Origin: an uncultured Ruminococcus sp.
GTDB lineage: Bacteria > Bacillota > Clostridia > Oscillospirales > Ruminococcaceae
Direction: 5' to 3'
DNA length: 64,000 bases
NCBI RefSeq assembly: GCF_947301925.1
Contig: NZ_CAMYUE010000002.1
Span: 440,131-504,130 of the forward strand
The notes under the pieces were generated by a model. That model saw only the letters and a list, made by a program, of their open reading frames with translations. It did no database searches and was not told the origin of the DNA. Both the position numbers and the translations under genes were made by a program. The stretch's first letter is position 1. The number at the start of each line of letters is the position of its first letter. Of this stretch, positions 42,094-50,771 are shown in pieces.

Positions 42094-42927
42094 CTATTCT
42101 TTTTTATCTGGATCAAATACATTAAACGTTAAATTATCAAAGCACTCTTGTGAACCATCATATTTTTTCTTTTGCATCGCCATAGAGAGCTGTGTATGCA
42201 TAGTTCTCGGATCAAGGGCACACATAGGCCTTTTATCATAGATCTTCAAGAATTCAACTTTTTGATTATCTATTATTTTACTCATATTTATAATTTGCTT
42301 TCCAGTTGGATTAGTTTGTTTATATATGTATTCATAATCCATTTTCATATTCTCTAGTATTACTTTATACATATCCATTCTTTTTTGAGTATGTAACCAT
42401 AGACTTTGCACGTGTTCAAGCTTATAATATACAATTATTGTTGTTACAACTGGATTAGGCATAAAAGAAGGCGTTAATATTTTCTCCAATTTTGAGGGAA
42501 TACCTTTTTTATTTACCTCGTCAACAGCTGATAATATAGAATGAGTATTATGAAATATCGTATTTCTTAATAACAGTAACGAATTGAGTATTTCTCCAAC
42601 GTCCTCTTCCAATTCATAGTCAATCCATTTCTTCTCTTTCAATACTTTTCTTAAATTCTTATATGAGAAAGAGTTTTTTTGTTCATCAGCTATGTATTTT
42701 AAAAGCATCATTTGACGGTATTTAATCTTATCATCAAAATTCTCAAATTGCTTAGCTCCAACTATATCTTTTTTATTTGATAAGCAATCACAAATAAAAT
42801 CTTCCAATTCCTTAGAATACTCTTCATATTTTATCAGATGGGATGTAACATTAATTATCAAGTCGTAAAAAACTCTCAAAGCATCTTCTAAAGTCTTTAT
42901 AGAATATTCTTTATACTTATCCGCCAT
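42094..42927 (-). CDS. HEPN-type RNase-like protein
   Basis: A 277-residue helical protein with the motif LLLLRNTIFHNTHSI near residue 125. RNxxxH within two helices is the catalytic motif of HEPN ribonucleases. No other domain is recognisable. It lies 10 bases upstream of the DUF4238 gene and has AAGGAG before its ATG. HEPN proteins act as toxins or abortive-infection effectors; DUF4238 would be the candidate partner. The HEPN call rests on one motif plus helical content, so moderate confidence. Confidence 0.6.
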   Translation of the reverse strand: MADKYKEYSIKTLEDALRVFYDLIINVTSHLIKYEEYSKELEDFICDCLSNKKDIVGAKQFENFDDKIKYRQMMLLKYIADEQKNSFSYKNLRKVLKEKKWIDYELEEDVGEILNSLLLLRNTIFHNTHSILSAVDEVNKKGIPSKLEKILTPSFMPNPVVTTIIVYYKLEHVQSLWLHTQKRMDMYKVILENMKMDYEYIYKQTNPTGKQIINMSKIIDNQKVEFLKIYDKRPMCALDPRTMHTQLSMAMQKKKYDGSQECFDNLTFNVFDPDKKE

Positions 42928-42948
42928 TAGTTTCTCCTTAATACTTAT

Positions 42949-43503
42949 TCATTTTCTGTATATCCTGTCACAGATATACTTCACAGGCACTTCCTCGGTA
43001 CACCAGACCTCATTCTCGGTTACTCCAAATCTGTATCCGTCCTTATTCATCTCTGATGTTGCTATTTTCAGCACTACCGGAGTCTTGTGCCAACGCTCGG
43101 CTGACTGCCATGCTTTGCTTATATCGGCTTGCATATGTACAGCGTGTCGCTTCATCTTCTTTATAACTCCGCTCTCCTCAATGGCTTCAAGAGCCTTTGT
43201 AGTGGTTCCGTGGTACAGGAACTCAGGCGGTTCACAATACTTCAACTCAGGTTCAACCCACGGAACCGAGTGTCCCTGACAGCACTTGATCTTTTCATGT
43301 TTATCATCAAATCTGTAACGTCCCTTGTTGTCTTCGGCTACTATCTGTTCCAGTAGTTCACGGTCCAGCTTATAGCTGCTGTGGCGATTAACGCCCTCAA
43401 TAAGCTGTTCTACTGATACCCAGCCATGCTTGTCCATGTCAAGCTCTGCTTTCTCAGGCTGATGTCGAAGGAGCAAACACAGATATTTCGATAATTCGTT
43501 CAT
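42949..43503 (-). CDS. kptA: RNA 2'-phosphotransferase (KptA/Tpt1)
   Basis: NAD-dependent enzyme removing an internal 2'-phosphate from RNA by ADP-ribosylation. Family signatures are LSKYLCLLLRHQPEKAELDMDKHGWV (RHxP...D..GW) at the N-terminus, RYRFDDKHEKIKCCQGHS with the Gx-H-S block, YHGTTTKALEAI, and RHAVHMQADISKAW (HLS-type active-site region). At 184 residues it is complete. Ribosome-binding site GAGGTGATATA. Bacteria usually have no splicing-derived 2'-phosphates; in this setting next to a HEPN RNase it may serve RNA repair or NAD-linked defence, which is speculative. Confidence 0.93.
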   Translation of the reverse strand: MNELSKYLCLLLRHQPEKAELDMDKHGWVSVEQLIEGVNRHSSYKLDRELLEQIVAEDNKGRYRFDDKHEKIKCCQGHSVPWVEPELKYCEPPEFLYHGTTTKALEAIEESGVIKKMKRHAVHMQADISKAWQSAERWHKTPVVLKIATSEMNKDGYRFGVTENEVWCTEEVPVKYICDRIYRK

Positions 43504-43648
43504 TATATCACCTCATAAATGGTCCATGAATATAATAGTCTGCAATTAAGTGAATTACGAGTTAGTAACTTACGAGTATGTTATTAATTCGATATTTTCA
43601 AGCGCTTCACATATAACACACATTTTGTGTCTATAGGTGATTGTAGGT

Positions 43649-44938
43649 TTAGCAATTATTATGCATCTCCAGTAAAGACTCGAACAGATCAGGCTCAGGA
43701 AGAGCACCAAATACTCCTCGCTTGTATTTTTCTACAAGATTGCTCGTATCTCTTACTCCGTTCTTTTCAGCTGTGAACTCAGATAATGAATACAAATACG
43801 CATCATCCAAGTTTCTATGAGCAAACCATATCTGTTCTTTTCTGAACAGCTTCTGGCAATCAAGCAGATTAGTATCGTGAACAGTGCAGATAAGCTGTGC
43901 CTTTGTGTTGAGTTCGTTATTAAACATAGCTATTATTGCTCTAACAAGCTTGAAATGCAGGCTATTGTCAAGTTCATCCACCACAAGTATACGCCCGTTT
44001 TCAAGAGCATCTATCACATAACTTGCAAGACAGACCATCTTCTTTGTACCGGTAGAGTCAAAAGCCATGCTTGGAACCGTCACTCCCTTGTAAGTCGAGA
44101 ACAAGCGAAGCTGCTCAATAAATGTCTCTGATCCTTCTATAGCCTTTTCCTGTATATGAATTTCATCATCGCAATTCAATACCTTGCCAATATCGTTATT
44201 GGAGTTAGCTTCTTTATGATATTGATAGTTTTCAAGGTATAGTCCTGCGTTAAGGATGAAGTTTACTATCTTTTGCTTCTTCTCATCGGACTGCTTTAGC
44301 ATTTCGATAGTCTTTTTCATCGGGATATTATTCATATCCACGATATCTATCTTCCTGGCAAATGAAGTGATGATATTCTTTATATCAAACATAACAGAGA
44401 ACTGCGATGTATCAAGGAGGTAGATCAACAGATTATTCTTTGCAATTACTTTCATTGCCGAAATTACAGCGCTCTTTTCATCTTCGTCCGCTGTATTGCA
44501 GACGTAATCCTTGTTTTTTATATCTCTGAGAAGAATTATTGTTTCCTTCTTGTTCTTATGTATATCATAGGTAATTTTTGAGAACTTCTCAAAAAAGTAT
44601 TCATTTTTAGAATAATCATATTTCAGCTCAAAGCAATACTCAAAGCTGTTATCACAAAAAGATATTACGAATTCGCACTTCTTATCATCATTGAATATAT
44701 TTGGGACCATCCGCTTGCCTTCATTGAGCATGATACTCCTTACAGTATCAAGACATCTGACAAAAAGGGTTTTTCCTACGTTATTAGGTCCCACAATTAT
44801 TGCAGACTTCAATACATTTGTAGAGTTTACTGATATTACATTGCACGGAAAATGCTTGTTTCTCATATCAGAGCGCATAGTAAACTCTGTTTCCGCATTA
44901 TAAATAAAGCAGTTATTTACCTTTAACGAAATTAGCAT
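43649..44938 (-). CDS. AAA15 ABC-type ATPase, no RloB neighbour
   Basis: A 429-residue ATPase of the same broad family as the one at 24870 but clearly diverged. Walker A AIIVGPNNVGKTLFVRCL near residue 50, Walker B GRILVVDELDNSLHFKLV near 335, switch His LICTVHDTNLLDC. The C-terminus ends GVFGALPEPDLFESLL, as in RloA-like proteins. No TOPRIM or RloB gene is next to it; the flanking genes are kptA and the Fic gene. It has its own promoter and terminator-bounded unit. It could act alone or with a partner lost in rearrangement. Confidence 0.85.
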   Translation of the reverse strand: MLISLKVNNCFIYNAETEFTMRSDMRNKHFPCNVISVNSTNVLKSAIIVGPNNVGKTLFVRCLDTVRSIMLNEGKRMVPNIFNDDKKCEFVISFCDNSFEYCFELKYDYSKNEYFFEKFSKITYDIHKNKKETIILLRDIKNKDYVCNTADEDEKSAVISAMKVIAKNNLLIYLLDTSQFSVMFDIKNIITSFARKIDIVDMNNIPMKKTIEMLKQSDEKKQKIVNFILNAGLYLENYQYHKEANSNNDIGKVLNCDDEIHIQEKAIEGSETFIEQLRLFSTYKGVTVPSMAFDSTGTKKMVCLASYVIDALENGRILVVDELDNSLHFKLVRAIIAMFNNELNTKAQLICTVHDTNLLDCQKLFRKEQIWFAHRNLDDAYLYSLSEFTAEKNGVRDTSNLVEKYKRGVFGALPEPDLFESLLEMHNNC

Positions 44939-44968
44939 TATATCAACTCCTAATGCATCATTTCTTAT

Positions 44969-44997
44969 ATTATACCGTCAAAGCAGATTTTATGCAA
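44969..44997 (-). promoter_or_regulatory. Promoter for the AAA15 gene
   Basis: Minus strand TTGCAT (44997-44992), 17-bp spacer, TATAAT (44974-44969), 30 bases before the ATG. Confidence 0.7.
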
Positions 44998-45005
44998 GTA
45001 TTTTC

Positions 45006-45066
45006 CACAAAAAATAACAACAGTCTCCAGACATCTGCTTAATTTATGTCAAATGCCTGGAGACTA
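45006..45066 (-). terminator. Terminator after the fic gene
   Basis: Stem AGTCTCCAG (45022-45030) / CTGGAGACT (45057-45065), extended by GACAT/ATGTC inside the loop, followed on the minus strand by TGTTGTTATTTTTTG. Confidence 0.8.
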
Positions 45067-45088
45067 CTTTCATTTGGTCGACGTATTG

Positions 45089-46162
45089 TTATATCTCAAC
45101 AAGTACTTCCCACAGGCCGTTTCTCTTACCGTTCTTGCGGCGCAGGAAGCCGTTATTCTGAAGCTCAACCGTTCTGGTCTTAACAGTTCGCTCGGATTTA
45201 CCGATTGCCTCTGCTAGCTCCTTCTGGGTTATAGATGGATTCTTTGAGATTTCCCTAAGTATAGCAAGTTCTTCCAAAGTGCAATTTTTGCACTTTGAAA
45301 CATTATCATTTGCACTTTGGGCTGACTCCGTATATTCGATATGCATATATCGGTTCTTCAGTTCATGATCGGTCCCTGTCAGCAGGTTTTCGATGAACTT
45401 CTCTAAGAACTCAGTTGTTGCATGAACATCGTTCTGGAGATCGTTATAGTTCGCTCTGACAAGAGCATTACGGAATTACCATGAATTATCGGCAAATACC
45501 TGGTTACTTACGTTGAATCCGAAGGTTTGCAGGTACTTTATCATGAATACAGCCGTGGTGCGGGTATTTCCTTCACAGAACGGATGTATCTGCCAGATAC
45601 CTGATATGAATTTGGCAATATGCTTTATGGACTGAGCTACATCAAGTTCCGAATAGGAGAAGGCTTTCTCCTGACCGAAGTCGTAGTCGAGGGTATCACG
45701 GATGCTGTCGAACGCGGCATAGAACACCGTCTTACCGTTAAGCACCCATTCCTTCTTAGAGATGTTATATGTTCTGTACTGACCAGCTGTCTTGAACACG
45801 CCTGTGAAAAGTCGGCGGTGTATGGTTTGAAGCTCTGCCGGTGAGAACTGGAAGGTCTTCTCAGCAAGAAGTTCGGCTATGTGAGCTGCTACAATGTCCG
45901 CCTCCATCGTATCCTGTTCAACAGTCATACGAACATCTCGCTGTTCATAGTAACTGTAGATCCGCTTTTGTGCGGTGGATATGTCAATCTTTCCCTCAAT
46001 ATGCTCCTTGGCTGTTTCCAGCAGGTATTCCGAGGTCTGGAGGCCGTCAACATCCTGCAAGCCTATTGCAGTCTGCCACGCAGCACTTTTCTCTGAACGG
46101 TCAGGCTCGCCCTGACGTATGTATTCATCTAAGTCATATTGCCAGTCGTGTTCCTGTTCCAT
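45089..46162 (-). pseudogene. Fic-domain protein interrupted by one in-frame stop
   Basis: Fic-type AMP-transferase with a C-terminal winged helix. The catalytic motif IHPFCEGNTRTTAVF near residue 200 is intact. At 45476-45478 a TAA interrupts the frame after VFADNSW; translation in the same frame then continues FRNALVRANYNDLQNDV, EFLEKFIENLL and the winged helix SITQKELAEAIGKSERTVK. In the family a Tyr is expected at that place, so TAT or TAC to TAA is the simplest cause. The two pieces are 228 and 129 codons. GGGAGGATC precedes the start. The N-terminal part may still be made, with an intact Fic motif but without its last helices and regulatory winged helix. Confidence 0.85.
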
Positions 46163-46268
46163 ACCGATCCTCCCGTATAACTGGATTTAATAATAATATT
46201 ATACCACAAATCAGCAGAAAAATCAAGATAAATGCAGTTTATGACAGTAGTGGGATACATATTTTGCT

Positions 46269-47876
46269 TTATTTTTCAACTTCTGCGGTCACTTCATATC
46301 CACCCTTGAAAATGATCTGTATTTCAGTCTTGCTCACTACTCTTACGCATTCTATGAGTTTTCTGGTCAGTATATCATTGTATTCAAGTAATTCGCAGCT
46401 GTTTTTATCGATTTCCTTTAGCGTCCTGTCAATCCGGTCGCTATCGTCTGAATCGATGCTATTTTTAGCTTTTATCTGCTCTAAGCGTTCATTCAGGCTT
46501 TGTTCTTCGTCATAGAGCTTCTGGAACTGTTCGTCAAGCGATTCTTCATCGATTGATCCTGAGGATATGAGGGAAATGTAGTCGTTACGGGTTTCATCTA
46601 TCTCTTGTAATCTGTACTCTATCTTCCTGATCTCACTTACTTCTATTCCGGATAGAGTCTCTTCCACACTGCCTTTCAGGATCCTCCTTATTTCATTTCT
46701 GCATTCATAGTTTTCATTTATGGCGTTCATTATTGCTTTTTGAAGCTTATCTTCGTGGATCGAAGGTGACTTCTTGCAATATCGGATTCCATTATCAAGC
46801 CTGTTTATGCATCGCCATACAGGACATCTCTTCTTGCCATGTACGTTCCATATCTGTCTTTTATAAGCTGATCCGCATTCAGCACATACCATTAACTCAC
46901 TTAATGCATATTTTGAGTATCTTCCTTGCATTAATAATGTTTTTTCGCTCTTTCTTCTCATTGAAGTTCTTCGAGCCATTTCCTGTTGTACAAGGTTATA
47001 TGTATCTCTGTCAATTATCGCTTCATGCGCATCAGTTACAAGGTATTTTGCCCGTTCTCCGTTGTTTTTTGCTTTCTTGTGGGTAATACAGTCTACTGTA
47101 TAGGTCTTTTGCAGCAATGCATCGCCGACATATTTTTCATTGGCCAGAATACCACTTATACTGTTAATAGACCATTCTGTATTACTTCGCTTTTGTATAT
47201 TCATTTCAGTAAGATGTTTTTTGATCTGTCTTAGTGTTAATCCGTCAAGATACAGTTTGTATATTAGCTTTATAACTTTAGCTTCTTCAGGCACTATTTC
47301 CGGTTTCCCGTCCGCGCCCTTGCGATAGCCATACAGGCGACTTAAGTTATACTTGACTTTTCCTTCACGAAAGGCTTTTTCGATACCCCATGATACGTTT
47401 TTGCTTATTGATTCCGACTCAGCCTGAGCGAAGCTGCCATATAAGGCTATCATGAATTCGCTCGTCATCGTCATAGTGTTTATGTTTTCCTTTTCGAATA
47501 TAACGGCTATTCCAAGCTCCTTCAGCTGTCGGACGTATTCAAGGGTATCAACAGTATTTCGGGCGAATCGGCTTATTGATTTGCAGAGTACGAGGTCAAT
47601 CTTCCGCTTTTTACATAATCGTATCATCTTGTTGAATTCAGTACGCTTTTTTGTCTGCGTTCCAGATATTCCTTCATCAGCGAATATTCCAGCGAGAACC
47701 CATTCCTTGTTTTGATTTATAAGGTCGGTATAGTAATCTATCTGTACCTGATAGCTGTTCTGCTGTTCTTCTTGTTCAGTACTGACTCTGCAGTAGGCTG
47801 CAACTCTGAGCTGATGATATTTGTCGGTATTTTCAGCATTCAGATTCTTAGTCGCAGGTATTATCGTAACACTCAT
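46269..47876 (-). CDS. Serine recombinase, third of a three-gene cluster
   Basis: A complete 535-residue large serine recombinase. Catalytic domain: VAAYCRVSTEQEEQ (Ser), KSISRFARNTVDTLE, and ISKNVSWGIEKAF. The recombinase domain follows (YGYRKGADGKPEIV, NEKYVGDALLQKTY), then a zinc ribbon with ECGSAYKRQIW and CINRL, and a coiled coil. The start at 47876 has GAGAGGAG and overlaps the preceding recombinase-like gene by 29 bases, so the cluster is co-translated. Likely acts with the gene at 48832 to move the element that includes 46-54 kb. Confidence 0.93.
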   Translation of the reverse strand: MSVTIIPATKNLNAENTDKYHQLRVAAYCRVSTEQEEQQNSYQVQIDYYTDLINQNKEWVLAGIFADEGISGTQTKKRTEFNKMIRLCKKRKIDLVLCKSISRFARNTVDTLEYVRQLKELGIAVIFEKENINTMTMTSEFMIALYGSFAQAESESISKNVSWGIEKAFREGKVKYNLSRLYGYRKGADGKPEIVPEEAKVIKLIYKLYLDGLTLRQIKKHLTEMNIQKRSNTEWSINSISGILANEKYVGDALLQKTYTVDCITHKKAKNNGERAKYLVTDAHEAIIDRDTYNLVQQEMARRTSMRRKSEKTLLMQGRYSKYALSELMVCAECGSAYKRQIWNVHGKKRCPVWRCINRLDNGIRYCKKSPSIHEDKLQKAIMNAINENYECRNEIRRILKGSVEETLSGIEVSEIRKIEYRLQEIDETRNDYISLISSGSIDEESLDEQFQKLYDEEQSLNERLEQIKAKNSIDSDDSDRIDRTLKEIDKNSCELLEYNDILTRKLIECVRVVSKTEIQIIFKGGYEVTAEVEK

Positions 47877-48744
47877 TATCTCTGCTCCTCTCTGTAATAT
47901 TATTCAGTTTTACGCCGTTTATAAGTTCAAGACCTATAGTTGCGTTATGACTTACAGTTATATATTCAGTGCATTTCAGGAGTAACTCTACATCAAGTGT
48001 ATCAAGTCTCCTGATATCCATAAGTATTTCCTTTAATAATGCTGTTTTCTGCGGTACATCGTCATATGAACAACAATCGTATTTTAGTTCAGCAAGCTCC
48101 ATTACTGCATTTTTTATCCTGTCATAATCGATATCAGGAATGCTCATAAGTCTCGATATTTCGTTTTTCTGCTTTATAACCGCTCCGTTTGGCGTATACA
48201 CGCTCATCTCGGCATCGGCATCCAGAAGACTGGGATTTGCTATGGCAGAATTTAGTATATTAAGCACCGCAGATAAGATCATCTGATCGGTTGCTACATA
48301 CTCAAATTTACCGCATCGGTATGTTTTGCAGTTCCATGTACCGTTTTGATTTCTGTACAGTCTTTTTCTGCACTCAGCGCACAGTGTAATATCTCTTATA
48401 CCTTTCAATTCATCAGGTACTATGCAGATATTAGTGGCTTTTCTGGTCTTCTTATTATTAGCTCGATGGAATATGTCGGCAGATATGATCTGCGGATACG
48501 CATCGTTGCCAAGGTATTTTTCATTCTCAAGGATACGCTTCACCATATTCTTGTTCCAACTGAGATCCTCACCTGGATGATATGGAATCTTTTCTTCCTG
48601 AATGGATCTGGATATTTCGAGCAGGCTTTTGCCTTTTAGGTAATCAGCAAATATCTTTGATACGGCGTACAGTTCTCTCGGCTCGGTTACTATCTCGCCG
48701 TTTTTCATCTGATAGCCGAACGGTATTTTTCGATTTTTAGCCAT
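47848..48744 (-). CDS. Recombinase-domain protein lacking the catalytic resolvase domain
   Basis: A 298-residue protein containing only the DNA-binding recombinase part: IPFGYQMKNGEIVTEPRE, a central SWNKNMVKRILENEKYLGN, a short zinc-ribbon (LCAECRKRLYRNQ, CKTYRCGKFE) and a coiled-coil tail. No Ser-containing resolvase domain precedes it; the ATG at 48744 follows GAAGGAGGTCAG, so this is its natural start rather than a truncation. It sits between two catalytically complete recombinases. It probably serves as a DNA-binding partner or directionality factor; this three-gene order is known from some Clostridia elements. Confidence 0.88.
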   Translation of the reverse strand: MAKNRKIPFGYQMKNGEIVTEPRELYAVSKIFADYLKGKSLLEISRSIQEEKIPYHPGEDLSWNKNMVKRILENEKYLGNDAYPQIISADIFHRANNKKTRKATNICIVPDELKGIRDITLCAECRKRLYRNQNGTWNCKTYRCGKFEYVATDQMILSAVLNILNSAIANPSLLDADAEMSVYTPNGAVIKQKNEISRLMSIPDIDYDRIKNAVMELAELKYDCCSYDDVPQKTALLKEILMDIRRLDTLDVELLLKCTEYITVSHNATIGLELINGVKLNNITERSRDNECYDNTCD

Positions 48745-48831
48745 TTTCTGACCTCCTTCACACACAAGAATACCACATCTACTTCTTCTTATCTATCATC
48801 ATACCTGACAAAAATGGTGCTTTGTTTTTGT

Positions 48832-50394
48832 TCACAAAGCACCACATTTTTCTTTTATTTCTTCTTTGAAGACTATTCCTGATATAAGCGAGAATTCCAG
48901 TTTATTGTTCCTTACAATAATTTTCTCGACTATCATTCCGAATAATTTCTCGTTAAATCCTGACATTATAGAGATTTGATTCTCAAAGCAGTCTATCAGG
49001 ATATCCAATTGTTCGATCGTTTCGTCCTCGATATCTATTTTGGTATGTTTTTTCAGTTCGCGATCAAGTCTTGCCATCTTACTCTCGAGTTCAAATAGTT
49101 TCTCGTTATATTTCTTTTCGTCAAGGAACCCTCTTTTACGAAGACGCGCTATGACATGGCGCTGCTCTTTAAGAGCAGCCATATCCTGACGGATATTAAG
49201 CACCTTCGTATTAGTGCTGAATCTTCGGATATTCAGTTCCTGAAGCGTTCTTTGTATTGGTACTAGTATCTCCTTATAATGCCGTATAAGCTTATTGCAC
49301 AGTGATACAAACGCCTGCATTATGGATTCTTCAGCTATGGGCTTGGAACTGCAGTTTTGTGAGTTAAGGTCATGCTCTATGCAACACCAGTAATATTTAC
49401 CACTGTTGCATTTCCTCTTATATGTACTTCCGCACACTCCGCATTTTATCATTGAGCCTAATATATGCTTTCCTTTTGATTCCCTATGGAATTTTGAAGC
49501 CGATATTGTAAGTAATTCCTGGACCTTCTGAAAGTCAGCTTTGGATATAATGGCTTCATGGGTATTCTCAACATAGAACTGATCATATTCTCCGTGATTC
49601 CGTTTCTGGATCATGGGAAGCGTTTCAGTCTTATATGTCTTCTGCATGAGCGAGTCTCCGGTATATTTCTCGTTTGACAGGATATACTTTACTATTTTGT
49701 GATTCCATTTCTTTTGGTACATACCTGTCAATATCCCACGGCTGTTCAGGATCCGAGCTATAGTGTTTGTTCCTGTGCCTCCAAGATACATTCTGAATAT
49801 TTCCTTTACGATCTCAGAAGTTTCAGGATCAACAACCAGTTTCTCATTTCTCTTGACATAACCATATGGCGGAACGCTTTGAACGAAGGTACCGTTCTCC
49901 ATACGCTTTCTTACGCTCCATCTCATATTCTGAGATATGGAAGTAGATTCTTCCTGAGCCAGTCCGCCCATGATAGTTATCATCAATTCATCTGTATTCT
50001 TAGCTGTATCGATGTTTTCTTTCTCGAAGAACAAGGTTATTCCAAGCTCTCTGAGTAATCGTACAGTATTAAGGCACTCTTTGGTGTTTCGGGCAAATCT
50101 ACTCAAAGATTTGGTATATATCCTGTCGATTTTTCCACGCTTACAATCCCGTATAAGGCGTTGGAATTCTGTTCGCTTATCTGCGCTGGTTCCGGTTATT
50201 CCTTCGTCAGCGTATATATCGATAAGCTCTTCCGTATCTGAATCATCGAACTTTTCACTGTAGAATTTGACCTGAGCTGCATAGGAGTGAAGCTGGTCTT
50301 CGCTGCTCGATGATACTCGACAATAGGCTGCACATCGTATTTTATGTATCGTACCCTCTGCTTTCACAGGAGGGATAACTGTTACATTCGCCAT
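48832..50394 (-). CDS. Serine recombinase, first of a three-gene cluster
   Basis: A 520-residue large serine recombinase. CAAYCRVSSSSEDQLHSY holds the nucleophilic Ser; KSLSRFARNTKECLN and GITGTSADKRTEF are resolvase signatures. The recombinase domain (PPYGYVKRNEKLVVDPE, LSNEKYTGDSLMQKTY) and zinc ribbon (CGVCGSTYKRKC) follow. Start at 50394 chosen because AGGAGGCTCAGT lies just upstream. It is the promoter-proximal member of the cluster, after the DUF3789, 59-aa, DinG and MazF genes on the same strand. Confidence 0.93.
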   Translation of the reverse strand: MANVTVIPPVKAEGTIHKIRCAAYCRVSSSSEDQLHSYAAQVKFYSEKFDDSDTEELIDIYADEGITGTSADKRTEFQRLIRDCKRGKIDRIYTKSLSRFARNTKECLNTVRLLRELGITLFFEKENIDTAKNTDELMITIMGGLAQEESTSISQNMRWSVRKRMENGTFVQSVPPYGYVKRNEKLVVDPETSEIVKEIFRMYLGGTGTNTIARILNSRGILTGMYQKKWNHKIVKYILSNEKYTGDSLMQKTYKTETLPMIQKRNHGEYDQFYVENTHEAIISKADFQKVQELLTISASKFHRESKGKHILGSMIKCGVCGSTYKRKCNSGKYYWCCIEHDLNSQNCSSKPIAEESIMQAFVSLCNKLIRHYKEILVPIQRTLQELNIRRFSTNTKVLNIRQDMAALKEQRHVIARLRKRGFLDEKKYNEKLFELESKMARLDRELKKHTKIDIEDETIEQLDILIDCFENQISIMSGFNEKLFGMIVEKIIVRNNKLEFSLISGIVFKEEIKEKCGAL

Positions 50395-50466
50395 ACTGAG
50401 CCTCCTTTCAGTACACAAGGATACCACACAACACTCGGAATTGGTATCACCAAAGCCAACAAATGC

Positions 50467-50494
50467 GGCGGTTCACATTTGTGTAAACCGCCGG
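50467..50494 (-). terminator. Hairpin after the DUF3789 gene
   Basis: CGGCGGTT / AACCGCCG arms around an ACACAAATGTGA loop. There is no clear T run, so it may be a weak terminator or message stabiliser between the helicase-DUF3789 unit and the recombinases. Confidence 0.5.
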
Positions 50495-50499
50495 ACACT

Positions 50500-50595
50500 C
50501 TATTGTTCTTCGGCTCTGCTTGCCACTATGCAGAGACACATTGCCAAAACGCCCATAGTCCCTCCAAACATAGCACCTGCGATGAAGTGAATCAT
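50500..50595 (-). CDS. DUF3789 small membrane protein
   Basis: A 31-residue single-pass protein, MIHFIAGAMFGGTMGVLAMC, then LCIVASRAEEQ. The pattern of a small glycine-rich helix followed by Cys and a short acidic tail matches DUF3789, which is typical of Bacillota integrative elements. GGGAGG precedes the ATG, and the ATG overlaps the stop of the 59-residue gene. Function unknown. Confidence 0.8.
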   Translation of the reverse strand: MIHFIAGAMFGGTMGVLAMCLCIVASRAEEQ

Positions 50596-50771
50596 GTGTT
50601 TACCTCCCATTCTCGTATAGTCATGTACCTTTCGGTAACAGTCACTTCGTTGATCTCACGAATCCTTATCTTCTCGGACTCAGATATTTCCTTTTCTATT
50701 GCAGCACTCCCAATTATCTGGTCCATTACTGCTATCATATAGTCTGCTATTCCCGGTCTGTTATCATTCAT
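50592..50771 (-). CDS. Small acidic protein coupled to DUF3789
   Basis: A 59-residue helical protein, MNDNRPGIADYMIAVMDQII onward, ending TIREWEVNT. GGGAGGAAGA precedes the ATG; it overlaps the end of the helicase gene by 8 bases and the DUF3789 start by 4. The chain of overlaps from MazF through DinG to DUF3789 shows a single tight operon. No family recognised. Confidence 0.75.
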   Translation of the reverse strand: MNDNRPGIADYMIAVMDQIIGSAAIEKEISESEKIRIREINEVTVTERYMTIREWEVNT

